Positions 47,901-57,636 of a DNA stretch of 64,000 nucleotides are shown here, piece by piece (positions within the stretch are counted from its first letter, which is position 1; each line of letters opens with the position of its first letter). The notes beneath the pieces are model-generated. The model was not told the origin of the DNA. It ran no database searches and worked only from the letters and a program-made list of their open reading frames with translations. Both the position numbers and the translations under genes were made by a program. Source of the stretch: Calvatia gigantea (taxonomy: Eukaryota > Basidiomycota > Agaricomycetes > Agaricales > Lycoperdaceae); NCBI GenBank assembly GCA_025093985.1, contig JACAAK010000010.1:521501-585500 (forward strand), read 5' to 3'.

Positions 47901-49954
47901 CAGTCCCGACCCAGAACAACACAGCAGACAGGGTAGCAACTCGAAGCGCCGCCTAGACGGTGCCCAAGAAAGCAGCTTAGCAGGACGAACCCGCACCGCC
48001 ACCCGGGGACCCCACCCCCGTTATTTTACGCCTCCGCCCGCCACGAAGCCCCCAGCCAGGCCCAGGAAAGGAGCACCACTAGCCGAGGCCAGAAGCACCC
48101 CCCAGGGACCCCACCCCTGTTGCCTTACAACTTCCCCCCCCAGTAGGCCAGAAGACCAGCGACCCCACAGGAGCCCCCCACGCGCGCCAGCTCAGCCGAT
48201 CCCAGCATCATCTGGTCTGAACGCGAAAGCACCAGGGTTCGCGTTCAGGAAGTCAATCAGCTCACGAATGGTCTGAGGAGGTTTGTCAAGCTCCCTCTTG
48301 TGGTTGGGACACCTGACGAAAATGTGATAGCGCCCCTCGAGAGCGGCGCCACACGAGCAGCCAACGCTTTCGTTAGGAAAGAATCGTACACGGTACGACC
48401 CAATCGGAGCATGACCAGTAACGGCACGCACGGCCCTCGCACACAGCGAGTTAGAGCCGCTAACATGAGGAAGCCAGGGCCCACCCGAAAGGTAGGTCGG
48501 CTTCCCCGGAATAGATGGATCTGCCCCGGAAGCAAGATCCATATTACTGTGCCCCTTGTAAGAAGAGGTAGAGTACAGCTGACGCCATTAAGAGTCTGAA
48601 TGTCATGCAGAGACGGGCGGCCCTGTGGATTACAGGTGCTTTCCGGACTGCTCCTACTGGGGCCGCGGAGTCGTTCGCGGGTCTCATACCTATCCAGCTT
48701 CATATACAGAAGCTTGCTGTCAGGTCGGACTATAGGGTTAAGACCCTGTCGCCTAACCACCCTCTCAGGGCCCTTATGAGCCCTGAATACTCTGGGTCTG
48801 CTAAACTGCACACTCGCTCTATCGGCCTTATGTCTCCTGCGGTTCGCAAGAGGACTAAGGGCTCTTTAATCCAGGCTGATGCCAGCCTGGTGAACCTCAT
48901 CGAGGAATTTGAGCCTATGGCTTCAATTAATCGACCCGGATACCGCCTGATGGACTGCCACCCTGAGCAGGTGTCGTTCATGGAGGTGAAGCTCAATGCG
49001 GAGGGTAACACCGACCCCGAGCACATGTATGCTCTCAACGCGCGCCTTAGGGAGTGCAGGGAGGACTTCGGGATTGTCCATATGGCGACGGACGCAAGTC
49101 TGCCGCTCCATGGCAAGTTCCAGGCAGTTTCGTCTGCCCACGTCTACCGCCAGCGGGAGTGCCTTCGGGAGATCACTCGCGTGGCAGGCCGAGTCACAGC
49201 GCCTGACGCTGAGCTCATGGCCATTGCGCTTGGCATTCATTTTGCTCTTAGGCAGGATGACGTCAGGCTTATACGGGTATTCACTGACTCTATTGCGTCA
49301 GCGAAGCTTGTGGTTGATCCGTCTACACACTCCGGGCAGATGTTGTCCCAGGGAGTGTGTGTGGCGCTTAAACAATGGCTCTCTGGGGATCCCCGGAGAG
49401 GCATTGAATTCCTCGCTGTCCCTTCTTCCGAGAAGTGGGAGTTCCACCATGCCGTTCACCGGCATGTCACCTCGTTCCCTCAGGTCGCTTATGGCCCGAG
49501 GCCGTTCACTTCTATTGCCCGCCTGCGTAAGGAGGCGGTCGATGATATTCTGGAGTTATGGCGTCAGCTGTACTCTACCTCTTCCTATAAGGGGCGTAGT
49601 AATATGGATCTCGCCTCTGGGGCGGACCCGACTGTTCCGGGGAAGCCGACCTACCTTTCTGGTGGGCCTTGGCTCCCTCATGTTAGCGGCTCTAACTCGC
49701 TCTGCGCGAGGGCCGTGCGTGCCGTTACAGGTCATGCTCCGATTGGGTCGTACCGCGTACGGTTCTTTCCTGATGAAAGCGTTAGCTGCTCGTGTGGCGC
49801 CGCTCTTGAGGGGCGCTATCACATTTTTGTCAGGTGTCCCAAACACAAAAGGGACCTTGACAGACCTCCTCAGACCATTCGTGAGCTGATAGACTTCCTG
49901 AACGCAAACCCGGGGGCCTTTGCGTTCAGACCAGATGACGCTGGGATCGGTTGA
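44911..49954 (+). CDS. LINE ORF2 (endonuclease, RT, RNase H), 1300 codons, interrupted by one LINE insertion
   Basis: Segments 44911-47461 and 48603-49954 are in frame once the insert and one TSD are discounted (3903 nt). The EEP endonuclease, about residues 1-230, has SFNVAKNY, QEPPW, NVYSDDE, GGDFNCHS, DLIFISD and SDHHP. The RT, about 490-760, has FDIAQFFPSLHHDM, GVGQGSALSP and YVDDGTIIAQ near residue 691. RNase H, about 1000-1120, has D in MATDAS, E in AELMAIA and D in FTDSIA. A C-terminal CSCGAALEGRYHIFVRC knuckle is near 1250. The domain order fits the Tad/I-type LINEs of fungi. It would nick the target and copy the LINE RNA in place. Confidence 0.92.
47462..48587 (-). mobile_element. 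5'-truncated LINE in LINE ORF2, 15-bp TSD
   Basis: T-run 47462-47481, 3' UTR, and the last part of ORF2 (stop at 48192, 5' cut after YSTSSYKGHSN-like codons at 48587). TSD TTAAGAGTCTGAATG at 47447-47461 and 48588-48602. The host ORF2 continues exactly in frame on the far side. Confidence 0.95.
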
Positions 49955-50662
49955 GCTGGCGCGCGTGGGGGGCTCCTGCGGGGTCGCTGGTCTTCTGGCC
50001 TACTGGGGGGAGAAGTTGTAAGGCAACAGGGGTGGGGTCCCTGGGGGGTGCTTCTGGCCTCGGCTAGTGGTGCTCCTTTCCTGGGCCTGGCTGGGGGCTT
50101 CGTGGTGGCGGAGGCGTAAAATAACGGGGGTGGGGTCCCCGGGTGGCGGTGCGGGTTCGTCCTGCTAAGCTGCTTTCTTGGGCGCTGTCTAGGCGGCGCT
50201 TCGAGTTGCTACCCTGCCTACTGTGTTGCTCTGGGTCAGGACTGGGCTGATACCCTTTCACTTGGGAAGTTGGGGGTAAGGCGGCTCCAAGCGGGGGCTC
50301 CTTGCGCTGGCTCTCCTGACTACACCTGTCCCCCTGAGGGCACTCGGCCGCCGTTGCCGCTGGGTCCGCCTCTCGAGGGATGATCAGGGCACCGCCGCCT
50401 TGCGGCGGTGCGTCACTGGGTGTACACCACAAGACCTGGGCAACTGGGTCTTCTTCAATGCGATGGGCATTTCGGGAAACCGGGGGATCTGGCAAGTAGG
50501 GAGTGGTCCGATCTGGTCTGGGTTAACGCTTGGGTTGGGTTGGGTTGTATCTGAACAGTAGATTACTCTTAACTCATCGGACTTTGTAGTTGGGGCTTTG
50601 TACTTAGCTACACGCGGACTGCGATCGGGCACCGCGTTATAAATTGGCGCAAGCCATGATTT
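49955..50662 (+). other. LINE 3' UTR, G-rich
   Basis: About 710 nt between the ORF2 stop and poly(A). It contains two related G-run blocks (about 50029-50048 and 50126-50155), a perfect 10-bp hairpin (50389-50411), and a conserved tail ending TTGGCGCAAGCCATGATTT before the A-run. The same layout is found, more or less decayed, in all LINE 3' ends in the window. No protein is predicted. Confidence 0.8.
50389..50411 (+). other. conserved RNA hairpin in the LINE 3' UTR
   Basis: Arms GCACCGCCGC and GCGGCGGTGC with loop CTT. Equivalent stems are at 20097-20119 and 30777-30799 (plus), and 16674-16696 and 41458-41480 (minus). Stem pair 7 is C-G here and T-A in the 20097, 30777 and 16674 copies, a compensatory change. 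It lies about 270 nt before poly(A). Confidence 0.65.
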
Positions 50663-50717
50663 AAAAAAAAAAAAAAAAAAAAAAAGTCCTCGCGATGCGG
50701 AGACTTCGACAGATGAG

Positions 50718-52691
50718 GGGGGTAATGTAGACTACCTGCCTGAGTCACCCCAGCCCGCTCCGGACGCTCCTGAGGCTCCCAGAGCACCATCAGTCCATCC
50801 ACTTCCTCTTCAAGAAGGTTCCTGCAAAGATAGCATCATCTCATCACCATCTCAGCTTCAGCCCCCACAAGTCCACAGTCCTGAGCCCTCAGAGCCTCCT
50901 GTGACACCTTCTACAGCTCCTGTACAGCTCCCCAGCACTTCTCCCAGTGTTCCCCCAGTAATTGAGCCTCCACACCTTCCTAGGCGCTCAAATCGCTCCA
51001 GGAAACCACCAGGAGAGTGGTGGAGGATCAAGCTGTCTCCTGAGCCTGAGGAGGACGATTTTGACAATCAGGAAGCTGTCTATTGGGCTGACAGTGGATA
51101 TCAAGAGGTGGAGTTTGCTGGGACTGTTTCTGGGCCTGATCCTCGCACCTATAAGGTTGCTATGAGGTCCCCTGATGCCCAGGACTGGTCTAGAGCTTGT
51201 GACAATGAAATCTTCGCCCTGGAGTCCAACAACACCTGGGAACTAGTTGAGCTACCTCCTGGAAAGAAGCTGGTCAACTCTGGATGGATTTTCAAGGTCA
51301 AGCACAATCCTGATGGCTCTGTAGAGCGCCACAAAGCCCGCTTAGTTGCTAAGGGCTATTCTCAGCACCCTAGCTATGATTACACCGAGGTTTTTGCCCC
51401 TACATTTCGTCCTGCATCCCTCAGACTTATTATAGCCTTGGCTGCAAGAGAGGGCTTCAAAATGTGCTCCATTGACATCTCCTCTGCCTTCACCTATGGG
51501 GACCTTGATGAGGAGATCTACATGGCCCAGCCTGAGGGATATCACCAAGGTGGCCCAAACCATGTCTGTAAGCTCACCAAATCGCTCTATGGCCTTAAAC
51601 AGGCAGCTAGGCAGTGGAATAAGAAGCTACACAGTGTCATGACCTCCATGGGCTACTCGAGACTCAGATCTGACAACTCCCTCTACATCTATTCCAAGGG
51701 ATCAGTCAAGGTGATTGTCCCAGTCTTCATTGATGATATCACTCTGGTGTCGAGGGATGACTCTGCCATGGACTCAGCTGTCCAGGAACTGTCTAAACAC
51801 TTCAAACTGCGAGATCTCGGTGCTACAAGCTGGTTATTGGCTGTACAGGTGAAGCAGGACGCTCTAAATCGCTCCATTTCGCTCTCCCAGGCTCAGTATG
51901 TCAGGGAACTGCTAGAGCGCTTCAAAATGGACGATTGTAACGCTGTGAAGACCCCTCTACCACCAGGACTTGAGCTCTCTGATGACCAGCCTACCCCTGA
52001 GGAGCAAGAAGCCATGAAGTCCATTCCCTATCTCTCTGCTGTGGGTTCCCTGCAGTATCTTGCCACCATGACTCGTCCAGATATTGCTTACTCTGTGTCC
52101 TACCTTGGGAGGTTCAATCACAACCCATCTCCGAGGCACTGGGCTGCTGTAAAGCACTTATTTCGCTATCTGAAGGGAACTGTTGAGTACAAGCTTGTCT
52201 ACAAGGGTAATGACAACCCAGAGCTATTCCAGACCTTCTCTGATGCTTCCCATGGCTCCTGCAAGGCCACAGGACGTGCTACAGGCGGTTATGTGACTCT
52301 AGTGAGTGGTGGGGCTGTAGGATGGTGCTCAAAGCGCCAGCCTTTTGTGACTCTGTCCTCTACTGAGGCTGAGTATGTTGCTGCAGTTGAGGGTGGCAAG
52401 GAGATCATGTGGATGAGGAACATCCTGACAGAGTTTGGCTATCCCCCTTCCCTTTCCTCGACACTCTACATTGACAACAAGTCAGGAATTTGTGTAGCGA
52501 AGAACCCAGAGCACCATGGACGGATGAAGCACCTGGACTTGAGGTTCTTCTGGCTTCGAGATGCTGTTGCTGATGAAGTGATCAATCCAGTGTATGTGTC
52601 CACTGACCAACAACTTGCTGATATCCTCACAAAGGCTGTATACCCCAAGACTGTGAACTTTGCTGTTCCCTTGCTTGGACTCACTCTGTGA
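50718..52691 (+). CDS. Copia-1 RT and RNase H, open, 5'-truncated
   Basis: Continuous frame with a Pro/Ser-rich linker (to about 51000), then RT with WIFKVKHNPDGS, LVAKGYSQHP, SIDISSAFTYGDLDEEIYM and VPVFIDDITLVSRD. RNase H has TFSDASHGS, SSTEAEYVAAVEG and IDNKSGICVAKNP. The C-terminus is QLADILTKAVYPK and the stop is at 52689-52691. Gag, protease and integrase are missing. The protein differs from the minus-strand copy by about one residue (PPVIE versus PLVIE). Confidence 0.88.
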   Translation, partial: GGNVDYLPESPQPAPDAPEAPRAPSVHPLPLQEGSCKDSIISSPSQLQPPQVHSPEPSEPPVTPSTAPVQLPSTSPSVPPVIEPPHLPRRSNRSRKPPGEWWRIKLSPEPEEDDFDNQEAVYWADSGYQEVEFAGTVSGPDPRTYKVAMRSPDAQDWSRACDNEIFALESNNTWELVELPPGKKLVNSGWIFKVKHNPDGSVERHKARLVAKGYSQHPSYDYTEVFAPTFRPASLRLIIALAAREGFKMCSIDISSAFTYGDLDEEIYMAQPEGYHQGGPNHVCKLTKSLYGLKQAARQWNKKLHSVMTSMGYSRLRSDNSLYIYSKGSVKVIVPVFIDDITLVSRDDSAMDSAVQELSKHFKLRDLGATSWLLAVQVKQDALNRSISLSQAQYVRELLERFKMDDCNAVKTPLPPGLELSDDQPTPEEQEAMKSIPYLSAVGSLQYLATMTRPDIAYSVSYLGRFNHNPSPRHWAAVKHLFRYLKGTVEYKLVYKGNDNPELFQTFSDASHGSCKATGRATGGYVTLVSGGAVGWCSKRQPFVTLSSTEAEYVAAVEGGKEIMWMRNILTEFGYPPSLSSTLYIDNKSGICVAKNPEHHGRMKHLDLRFFWLRDAVADEVINPVYVSTDQQLADILTKAVYPKTVNFAVPLLGLTL

Positions 52692-52730
52692 TAACTCCCC
52701 TCTCCATGGACTGCTTAGATCAGGGGGGTG

Positions 52731-53023
52731 TGTTAGATGTGGTCTCATCAGTCCTATAGATAGATTGGGACTTATCACTGACGGAGTTTTAGTCAGGTGA
52801 TGAGTCACATGACACAGGTGGACTTGTAGCTTCCTGTGGACACTTTGAGAGCCTTTAGTCTCTTACAGTTGTCCACAGGTGAGCAAAGTATTGTAACTTC
52901 ATTCTATAGTCTCTTACAGTTGTCCACAGTAATTGTGGATTTCCTCCTTTAATATTAATCCAATAGACTTCGTTCCACCACTGTTAGGACCGTCTCAACG
53001 TCCCCCACGTGCACCTCTTTACA
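52731..53023 (+). repeat. Copia-1 3' LTR
   Basis: 293 bp, TGTTAG...TTTACA. A 23-bp direct repeat is at 52856-52878 and 52907-52929, and the inverse motif TCCTGTGGACA at 52832-52842. A polypurine tract precedes it. Confidence 0.9.
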
Positions 53024-54919
53024 GGGGGTGATCTTAACCACTATTCTGCACAGTCAGAACCTGATCCACCTCCTTCTGATATCTCTACAGCTCCTACAAC
53101 TTCGCCAGCTAGCTCTACTCATCTGCCAAAGAATGACACTTCCTTCCATACTTCTTCTCCTGATCCACCTTCAACTCCACCAGCCCCTCCTCACACTCCA
53201 GTCCCTCCTAACTGTCCCAGACGCAGTAGCTGAGCTAAGAAACCTCCTAGTGAGTGGTGGAAGGTCAAACCTCTCCCTGCTTTGGAGGTACAGCCTAAGG
53301 ACAACTCTGATGCTGCAGAGTGTGCCTTTGAGGATGTGGAGTTTGCTGGAAGTGTCTCTGGACCTGACCCTCGCACCTATAAGGCTGCCATGAAGTGCCC
53401 TGATGCCCAAGACTGGTCTACTGCCTGTGATGATGAGATCTTTGCTCTGGAGTCCAACAGGACCTGGGAGATTGTTGAGCTGCCTCCTGGGAAGAAGGTG
53501 ATCAACTCTGGCTGGGTCTTCAAGGTCAAGCACAATCCAGATGGCTCTGTGGAGCGCTACAAGGCCCGTCTTGTTGCAAAGGGCTATTCTCAGCACCCTG
53601 GCTATAACTACACTGAAGTCTTTGCTCCCACCTTTCGTCCTGCCTCCCTTCGCCTTATTATTGCCTTAGCTGCAAAAGAGGGCCTCAAAATGCGATCAGT
53701 TGACATCTCCTCTGCCTCCACCTATGGAGAGCTTGATGAGGAGATCTATATGGCCCAGCCTGAGGGGTATCACCAGGGCAGTTCTAACCATGTCTGCAGA
53801 CTTACCAAGTTCCTCTATGGCTTGAAGCAAGCTGTCCAGCAATGGAACAAGAAGCTTTACTCTGTCATGGTCTCTATGGGCTACTCTTGTCTCCAGTCTG
53901 ATAACTCGCTCTACATCTATTCTAAGGGATCAGTCAAGGTGATTGTTCCAGTCTTTATTGATGACATCACTCTGGTGTCCAAGGATGACTCTGCCATGAA
54001 CTTGGTAGTCAAGGAGCTCTCCAAACACTTCAAACTTCGAGATCTTGGCCCTACGAGCTGGCTACTGGCTGTACAGGTGAAGCAGAACTTGGCCAACCAC
54101 ACTATCTCCCTTTCCCAGTCACAATACATATAGGAACTCCTTGAGCGCTTCAAGATGGATGACTGCAATCCTGTAAAGACTCCTCTCAGTCCTGGTCTTG
54201 ACCTCTCTACTGATGTTCCTACTCCAGATGAGCAACAGGAGATGAAGTCCATTCCCTATCTCTCAGCTGTAGGTTCACTTCAATACCTTGCCACCATGAC
54301 TCGCCCTGACATTGCCTATGCTGTCTCCTACCTTGGGAGATTCAACCACAATCCCTCACCCCGTCACTGGGCTGCTGTCAAGCACCTACTTTGCTATCTC
54401 AAGGGCACCATGGACTACAAGCTTGTCTACAAGGGTAACAACAACTCTGAGTTGTTCCAGACCTATTCTGATGTTTCCCATGGCTCATGCAAGGCTACTG
54501 GACGTGCTACAGGTGGCTATGTGACCAAAGTGAGTGGTGCAGCTGTTGGGTAGTCCTCAAAGCGTCAGAGCTTTGTCACCCTGTCTTCTACTGAAGCCGA
54601 GTATGTTGCTGCTGTTGAAGGAGGCAAGGAGATCATGTGGATGAGGAATATCCTAACTGAGTTTGGCTATCCCCCTTCCCTTCCTTCCATTCTCTTTGTT
54701 AACAACAAGTCTGGGATCAGTGTGGCGAAGAACCCAGAACACCATGGACACATGAAGCACCTGGACTTGCGGTACTACTGGCTCCGGGATGCAGTGGCTG
54801 AAGACATCATTGATCCTGTATACATTCCCACTGATGAGCAACTTGCCGATATTCTCACCAAGGCTGTCCAACCCAAAACGATCTCATTTGCTGTTCCTAT
54901 GCTTGGTCTCACTTGTTAA
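53024..54919 (+). pseudogene. Copia-2 RT and RNase H, three stops
   Basis: The linker PRRSS is followed by TGA near 53232. Then WWKVKPL and RT (GWVFKVKHNPDGS, LVAKGYSQHPGYNYTE, SVDISSAS, VPVFIDDITLVSKD) to TAG at 54131-54133. RNase H (TYSDVSHGS, SSTEAEYVAAVEG, NNKSGISVAKNP) carries a TAG at about 54551 where Trp is expected. It ends LADILTKAVQPK. Each stop is one transition from a sense codon. The second catalytic-region residue S in SSAS replaces the F found in Copia-1 (SSAF). Confidence 0.88.
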
Positions 54920-54942
54920 GGACTGTCTGGATCAGGGGGGTG

Positions 54943-55281
54943 TGTCAGGAGTGCTCCAGACAGTGTTAGATGGACTCTCCTGAGTCAGGGCTCCAAGGTT
55001 TGGTAGGACACTTGTGGAGTTGTCCAAGGAAATATGGACTTGTACATAGAGATGTGGACTTAGAGCCACAATGGACACTTTTGTGATCATGTGACTTGGT
55101 CACATGATGGTTGGACTTAGTTAGAATACCTGTGGACACTTTCTGGCTCTTTAGCCTCTTACAACAGTCCACAGGACTGGTGTTCAATAAAACACGTTTT
55201 TCTCGAGATTCTCCCTATCAAGTCGCGTTGTTTCTTTGGTGTTAGGACCGCCAGATGTTCCCCTACGCACTCCCTTCAACA
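54943..55281 (+). repeat. Copia-2 LTR (about 339 bp)
   Basis: Starts TGTCAGGAGT after the polypurine tract and ends CCCTTCAACA. It shares with Copia-1 LTRs the block GTTAGGACCG near the end and GTCCACAG/CTGTGGACA motifs. No second LTR is seen. Confidence 0.75.
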
Positions 55282-56112
55282 TTAACCTCTTGGAGCCATC
55301 TTTCTTGAGGATAAAGAAGGTTGGTGCTGTATATGGGGATTTTGATGGTTGTATTCGTCCTGATTCCAGATTTTTCTTGATAAATGTTTTGAGTTCATTC
55401 TGTTCCTTGACTGTCATGTTGTACATTCCTGTACTTATTTCCTTTGGGGCGTTTTCCATTAGGACTATTTTGTAGTCCTATTCGGTTCGTTCTGGGAGTT
55501 TGTTGAATGTTATTTTGTTGAACAGATGTGTGAATGGTTGCACATAGTCTAGTAAATCTTTTAGTTTGGTCAGGTCTAGCCCATCTTCTTCTTCCCATAA
55601 GTCCTCCATAGTGACCATGCTTCATATTTTTTCTATGATGGGGATGTTCCGATGGGGGAATTGGCAGTTTGGTGGGCATTAGGTGAACTTGATTTCTCCA
55701 TTGTTCCAATCTACTTCCAGGTTGTGTTTGACCAGCCAGTCATGTCCTAAGAAAACTTCTGTGCAGTCCTGTAGTTGTACAATGGAAGCTTCAATTCACT
55801 CTCTATGTCCTTGGATATCTATGTTGACTATGGTTGTTTCTGTTACTTTTCCATCTTGGTTTGGTGTTCCATCCACATTTAATACCAAGATTTGTTGTTC
55901 CAGTTTTCAGATGGGGAGCCTTTCTTTGTCTACTAGTTTTTTGCTGATGCTACTGGTTGTGTATCCCAAGTCTATAATTGTGTTCACCATTATCTCCTTT
56001 TTTGCCATTTGTATTTTCCCTTTTAGGTTTAGTTCATGCTTTCTTCTCTGAGGAATCATGTAGAATTTGTCTGATATCCTAGATACAAGTTTTTTGACTC
56101 TCGAGGTAGTGC
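55282..56112 (-). pseudogene. Gypsy-2 protease and RT start, stops
   Basis: Protease remnant IIDLGYTTSSIS, where DSG has become DLG, and FLGHDWLVKHNLEVDW further on. Then RT N-terminal sequence KEISTGMYNMTVKEQNELKTF and SPYTAPTFFILKKDGSKRLM, ending at the Copia-2 LTR. Stops occur near 55913, 55800, 55680 and 55630. The active-site Asp-Ser-Gly is lost. Confidence 0.75.
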
Positions 56113-57243
56113 CTATTTGGAGTCTTTGGAAAAATCCTTCTTTTCTTTTTTTTCAATTTCTTCAACTCTTTGGACCTGTATCTTCTTGGGTGCAGTGCAG
56201 GCCTTTGCTATGTGTCCTGTCTTGCTGCAATTGTAGCAGGTTAACTCTTTGGGTTTTTTGCAATCTTTCACTATATGTCCAAAGATGCCACAGTTGTAGT
56301 ATTTGGGTTTTTCTTTGGTATTGAAAATGTGGCATCGGCTTCCTATCTCCATGGGTTCTCCCATTCCTCTGTATGTGGTGCCAGTGCTGGTTTTCTTGTC
56401 CCTGTGGTATTCAGAGGCTTCATATCCTTGCCCAACGGAGAGTATAGCTTCTTTCCATTTGGCATAGGTGTCTGGTCTGGCAATGGATGGATATCCTGTA
56501 ATAGTGTGGATGATGTCCTGTCTAGTGTTTTTCTTGAGTAAGAATATGGCATGTTTGCTGTTGGTTTTTGCCTTGCTTCTTAGAACTTTGAATTTGATCA
56601 GGTAGTCTGCCATGTTTTTATTGCCTTGCTTGAATTTTTTGATTTGCCATTCTGCCTTGCTATTTGAGGCATTGTCTGAGAAGGTCTTCTTAAAGTCGTC
56701 TGAGAATTTTACCCAGTCTACTGAGTCTTCCGAGTCTATGATTGTTGGTGCTTTCATGACAGTGTATGCTCCAGCTGTTCCTCCTCATAACCTAGCCAGG
56801 ACTGCTATGGCTTTGTCATCTGCTGAGGCTATTTTGTTAAACTTCATGAAAAGCATCATTGCTCTCTACCAATTGTTGAATTTGGTTTGGGTGCCATTGA
56901 AGAACCTAGGGTCTGGCACTAAGCCTTTCCCACTGGGTGCAGTTGTGGGTGCTACAGCATTGTCAGTTATATTTGAGTCAGTGTCTGATTCTGTCTCTGT
57001 TTCTAATTCCTTCTGTTCTTGTGTTAGGTTCTCCTGATGTGTTAATTCTTCTTCTGCTAAGTCGAGTTTGTTCAAAAGCTCTGATAGTGCTTCTTCTTCC
57101 CCTGCTGGGTTCTCCTGAGTTGGTTCTTTGGGTTTGTCATGTTCAATAGATACTTCGGGGTTCCCTGTTTCTTCTTCGTCTAATGTTTCTAACTTGTTGT
57201 CTGTAACTTCGAGGTTGGGCTCTTTATATTCGTCTGGGTTCAA
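56113..57243 (-). pseudogene. gag: Gypsy-2 gag, two stops
   Basis: Starts MNPDEYKEPNL and has a long acidic N-terminus (to about 56960). PDPRFFNGTQTKFNNW is followed by a stop at 56866, with a second stop near 56788. The capsid-like region (WVKFSDDFKKTFSDNASNSKAE, GYPSIARPDTYAKWKEAI in parts) leads to two zinc knuckles: the first has lost its leading Cys (YYNCGIFGHIVKDC), the second is whole (CYNCSKTGHIAKAC). Confidence 0.82.
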
Positions 57244-57331
57244 GCTTATATACTAGCTCCTAGTTGTCTTTGTTTATTCAGGCCTGTTTCAGCCTACTCC
57301 TTGCAAGGTGAGGTGGGGATGCTTAACCAAA

Positions 57332-57636
57332 TGTTACGACCTTAGTCTGAGTAAACCTCAGGTTGCAACTTTAGGCTAAGACTTGAGGGCAAATAAAGAG
57401 AGAGAACTAGGTGGTTAAGCATACTGAATACAGGAGCATATATGTATGCTTAAATATAAGAGACATCTGGTTGAACAGATGGAGTTAACTATGTGAAATG
57501 TCCAATGATAATGGTGTAGTAGTTCTACGAGTCACTACTCGGAGATCGCTGAGATATGAATAGCTGAAACAGGTACAGAAGACAATTGGAATACAGACAG
57601 GTATGGAGCCAATACAGTTGGTGAAAGTTCACAACA
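57332..57636 (-). repeat. 5' LTR of Gypsy-2 (305 bp)
   Basis: On the minus strand it starts TGTTGTGAAC at 57636 and ends GTCGTAACA at 57332, followed by a possible primer-binding site TTTGGTTAAGCATCC. It is immediately upstream of gag, and its outer flank is LINE ORF1. A TATATATG-like stretch is near 57440. Confidence 0.6.

Larger units (their letters stand above)
44220..50687 (+). mobile_element. youngest long LINE copy, complete ORF2 with one nested LINE
   Basis: It holds the C-terminal part of ORF1, the whole ORF2, the 3' UTR (49955-50662) and poly(A) (about 50663-50685). A minus-strand LINE is inserted in ORF2 (47462-48587). After the poly(A) come about 25 bases of minus-strand LINE ORF1, then Copia-1 pol. 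The 5' UTR and most of ORF1 are absent because of the junction at 44219/44220. CpG-rich and free of stops. Confidence 0.9.
50713..53023 (+). mobile_element. Copia-1 element, 3' half with LTR
   Basis: Pol C-terminal half (to 52691), polypurine tract (about 52722-52730) and 3' LTR (52731-53023). The left edge is a junction with minus-strand LINE ORF1 at the shared bases AGATG. The right LTR end abuts a diverged Copia-2 pol. It is an inverted, almost identical counterpart of 36480-38785. Confidence 0.9.
53024..55281 (+). mobile_element. Copia-2 element, 3' half with LTR
   Basis: A relative of Copia-1 with clearly diverged pol and LTR. It holds pol (to 54919), polypurine tract ATCAGGGGGG (54931-54940) and LTR (54943-55281). 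Its left edge is the end of a Copia-1 LTR, so Copia-1 appears to have inserted into it. The right edge lies in the RT gene of a minus-strand Gypsy element, into which Copia-2 had inserted. Confidence 0.85.
55282..57636 (-). mobile_element. Gypsy-2, degenerate 5' half
   Basis: Minus-strand order: LTR (57332-57636), gag (57243-56113), protease region, and the first part of RT (to 55282), cut by Copia-2. It is AT-richer than its neighbours and unrelated to Gypsy-1. It inserted into the LINE ORF1 at 57637 onward. Multiple stops show it is dead. Confidence 0.8.

Noticed and set aside
47650..48276. Pro-rich open frame of about 208 codons antisense to the LINE 3' UTR, also at 23560-24186
   Set aside because: It lies opposite the 3' UTR, is low in complexity, and is broken by indels in equally young copies (41374-41805, 43448-43945). 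No start context or domain; probably a by-product of GC-rich sequence.
50101..50110. GC-rich repeats as a tandem repeat array or CRISPR
   Set aside because: No regularly spaced repeat and spacer units exist anywhere; the repeats are dispersed LINE 3' UTRs and LTRs.
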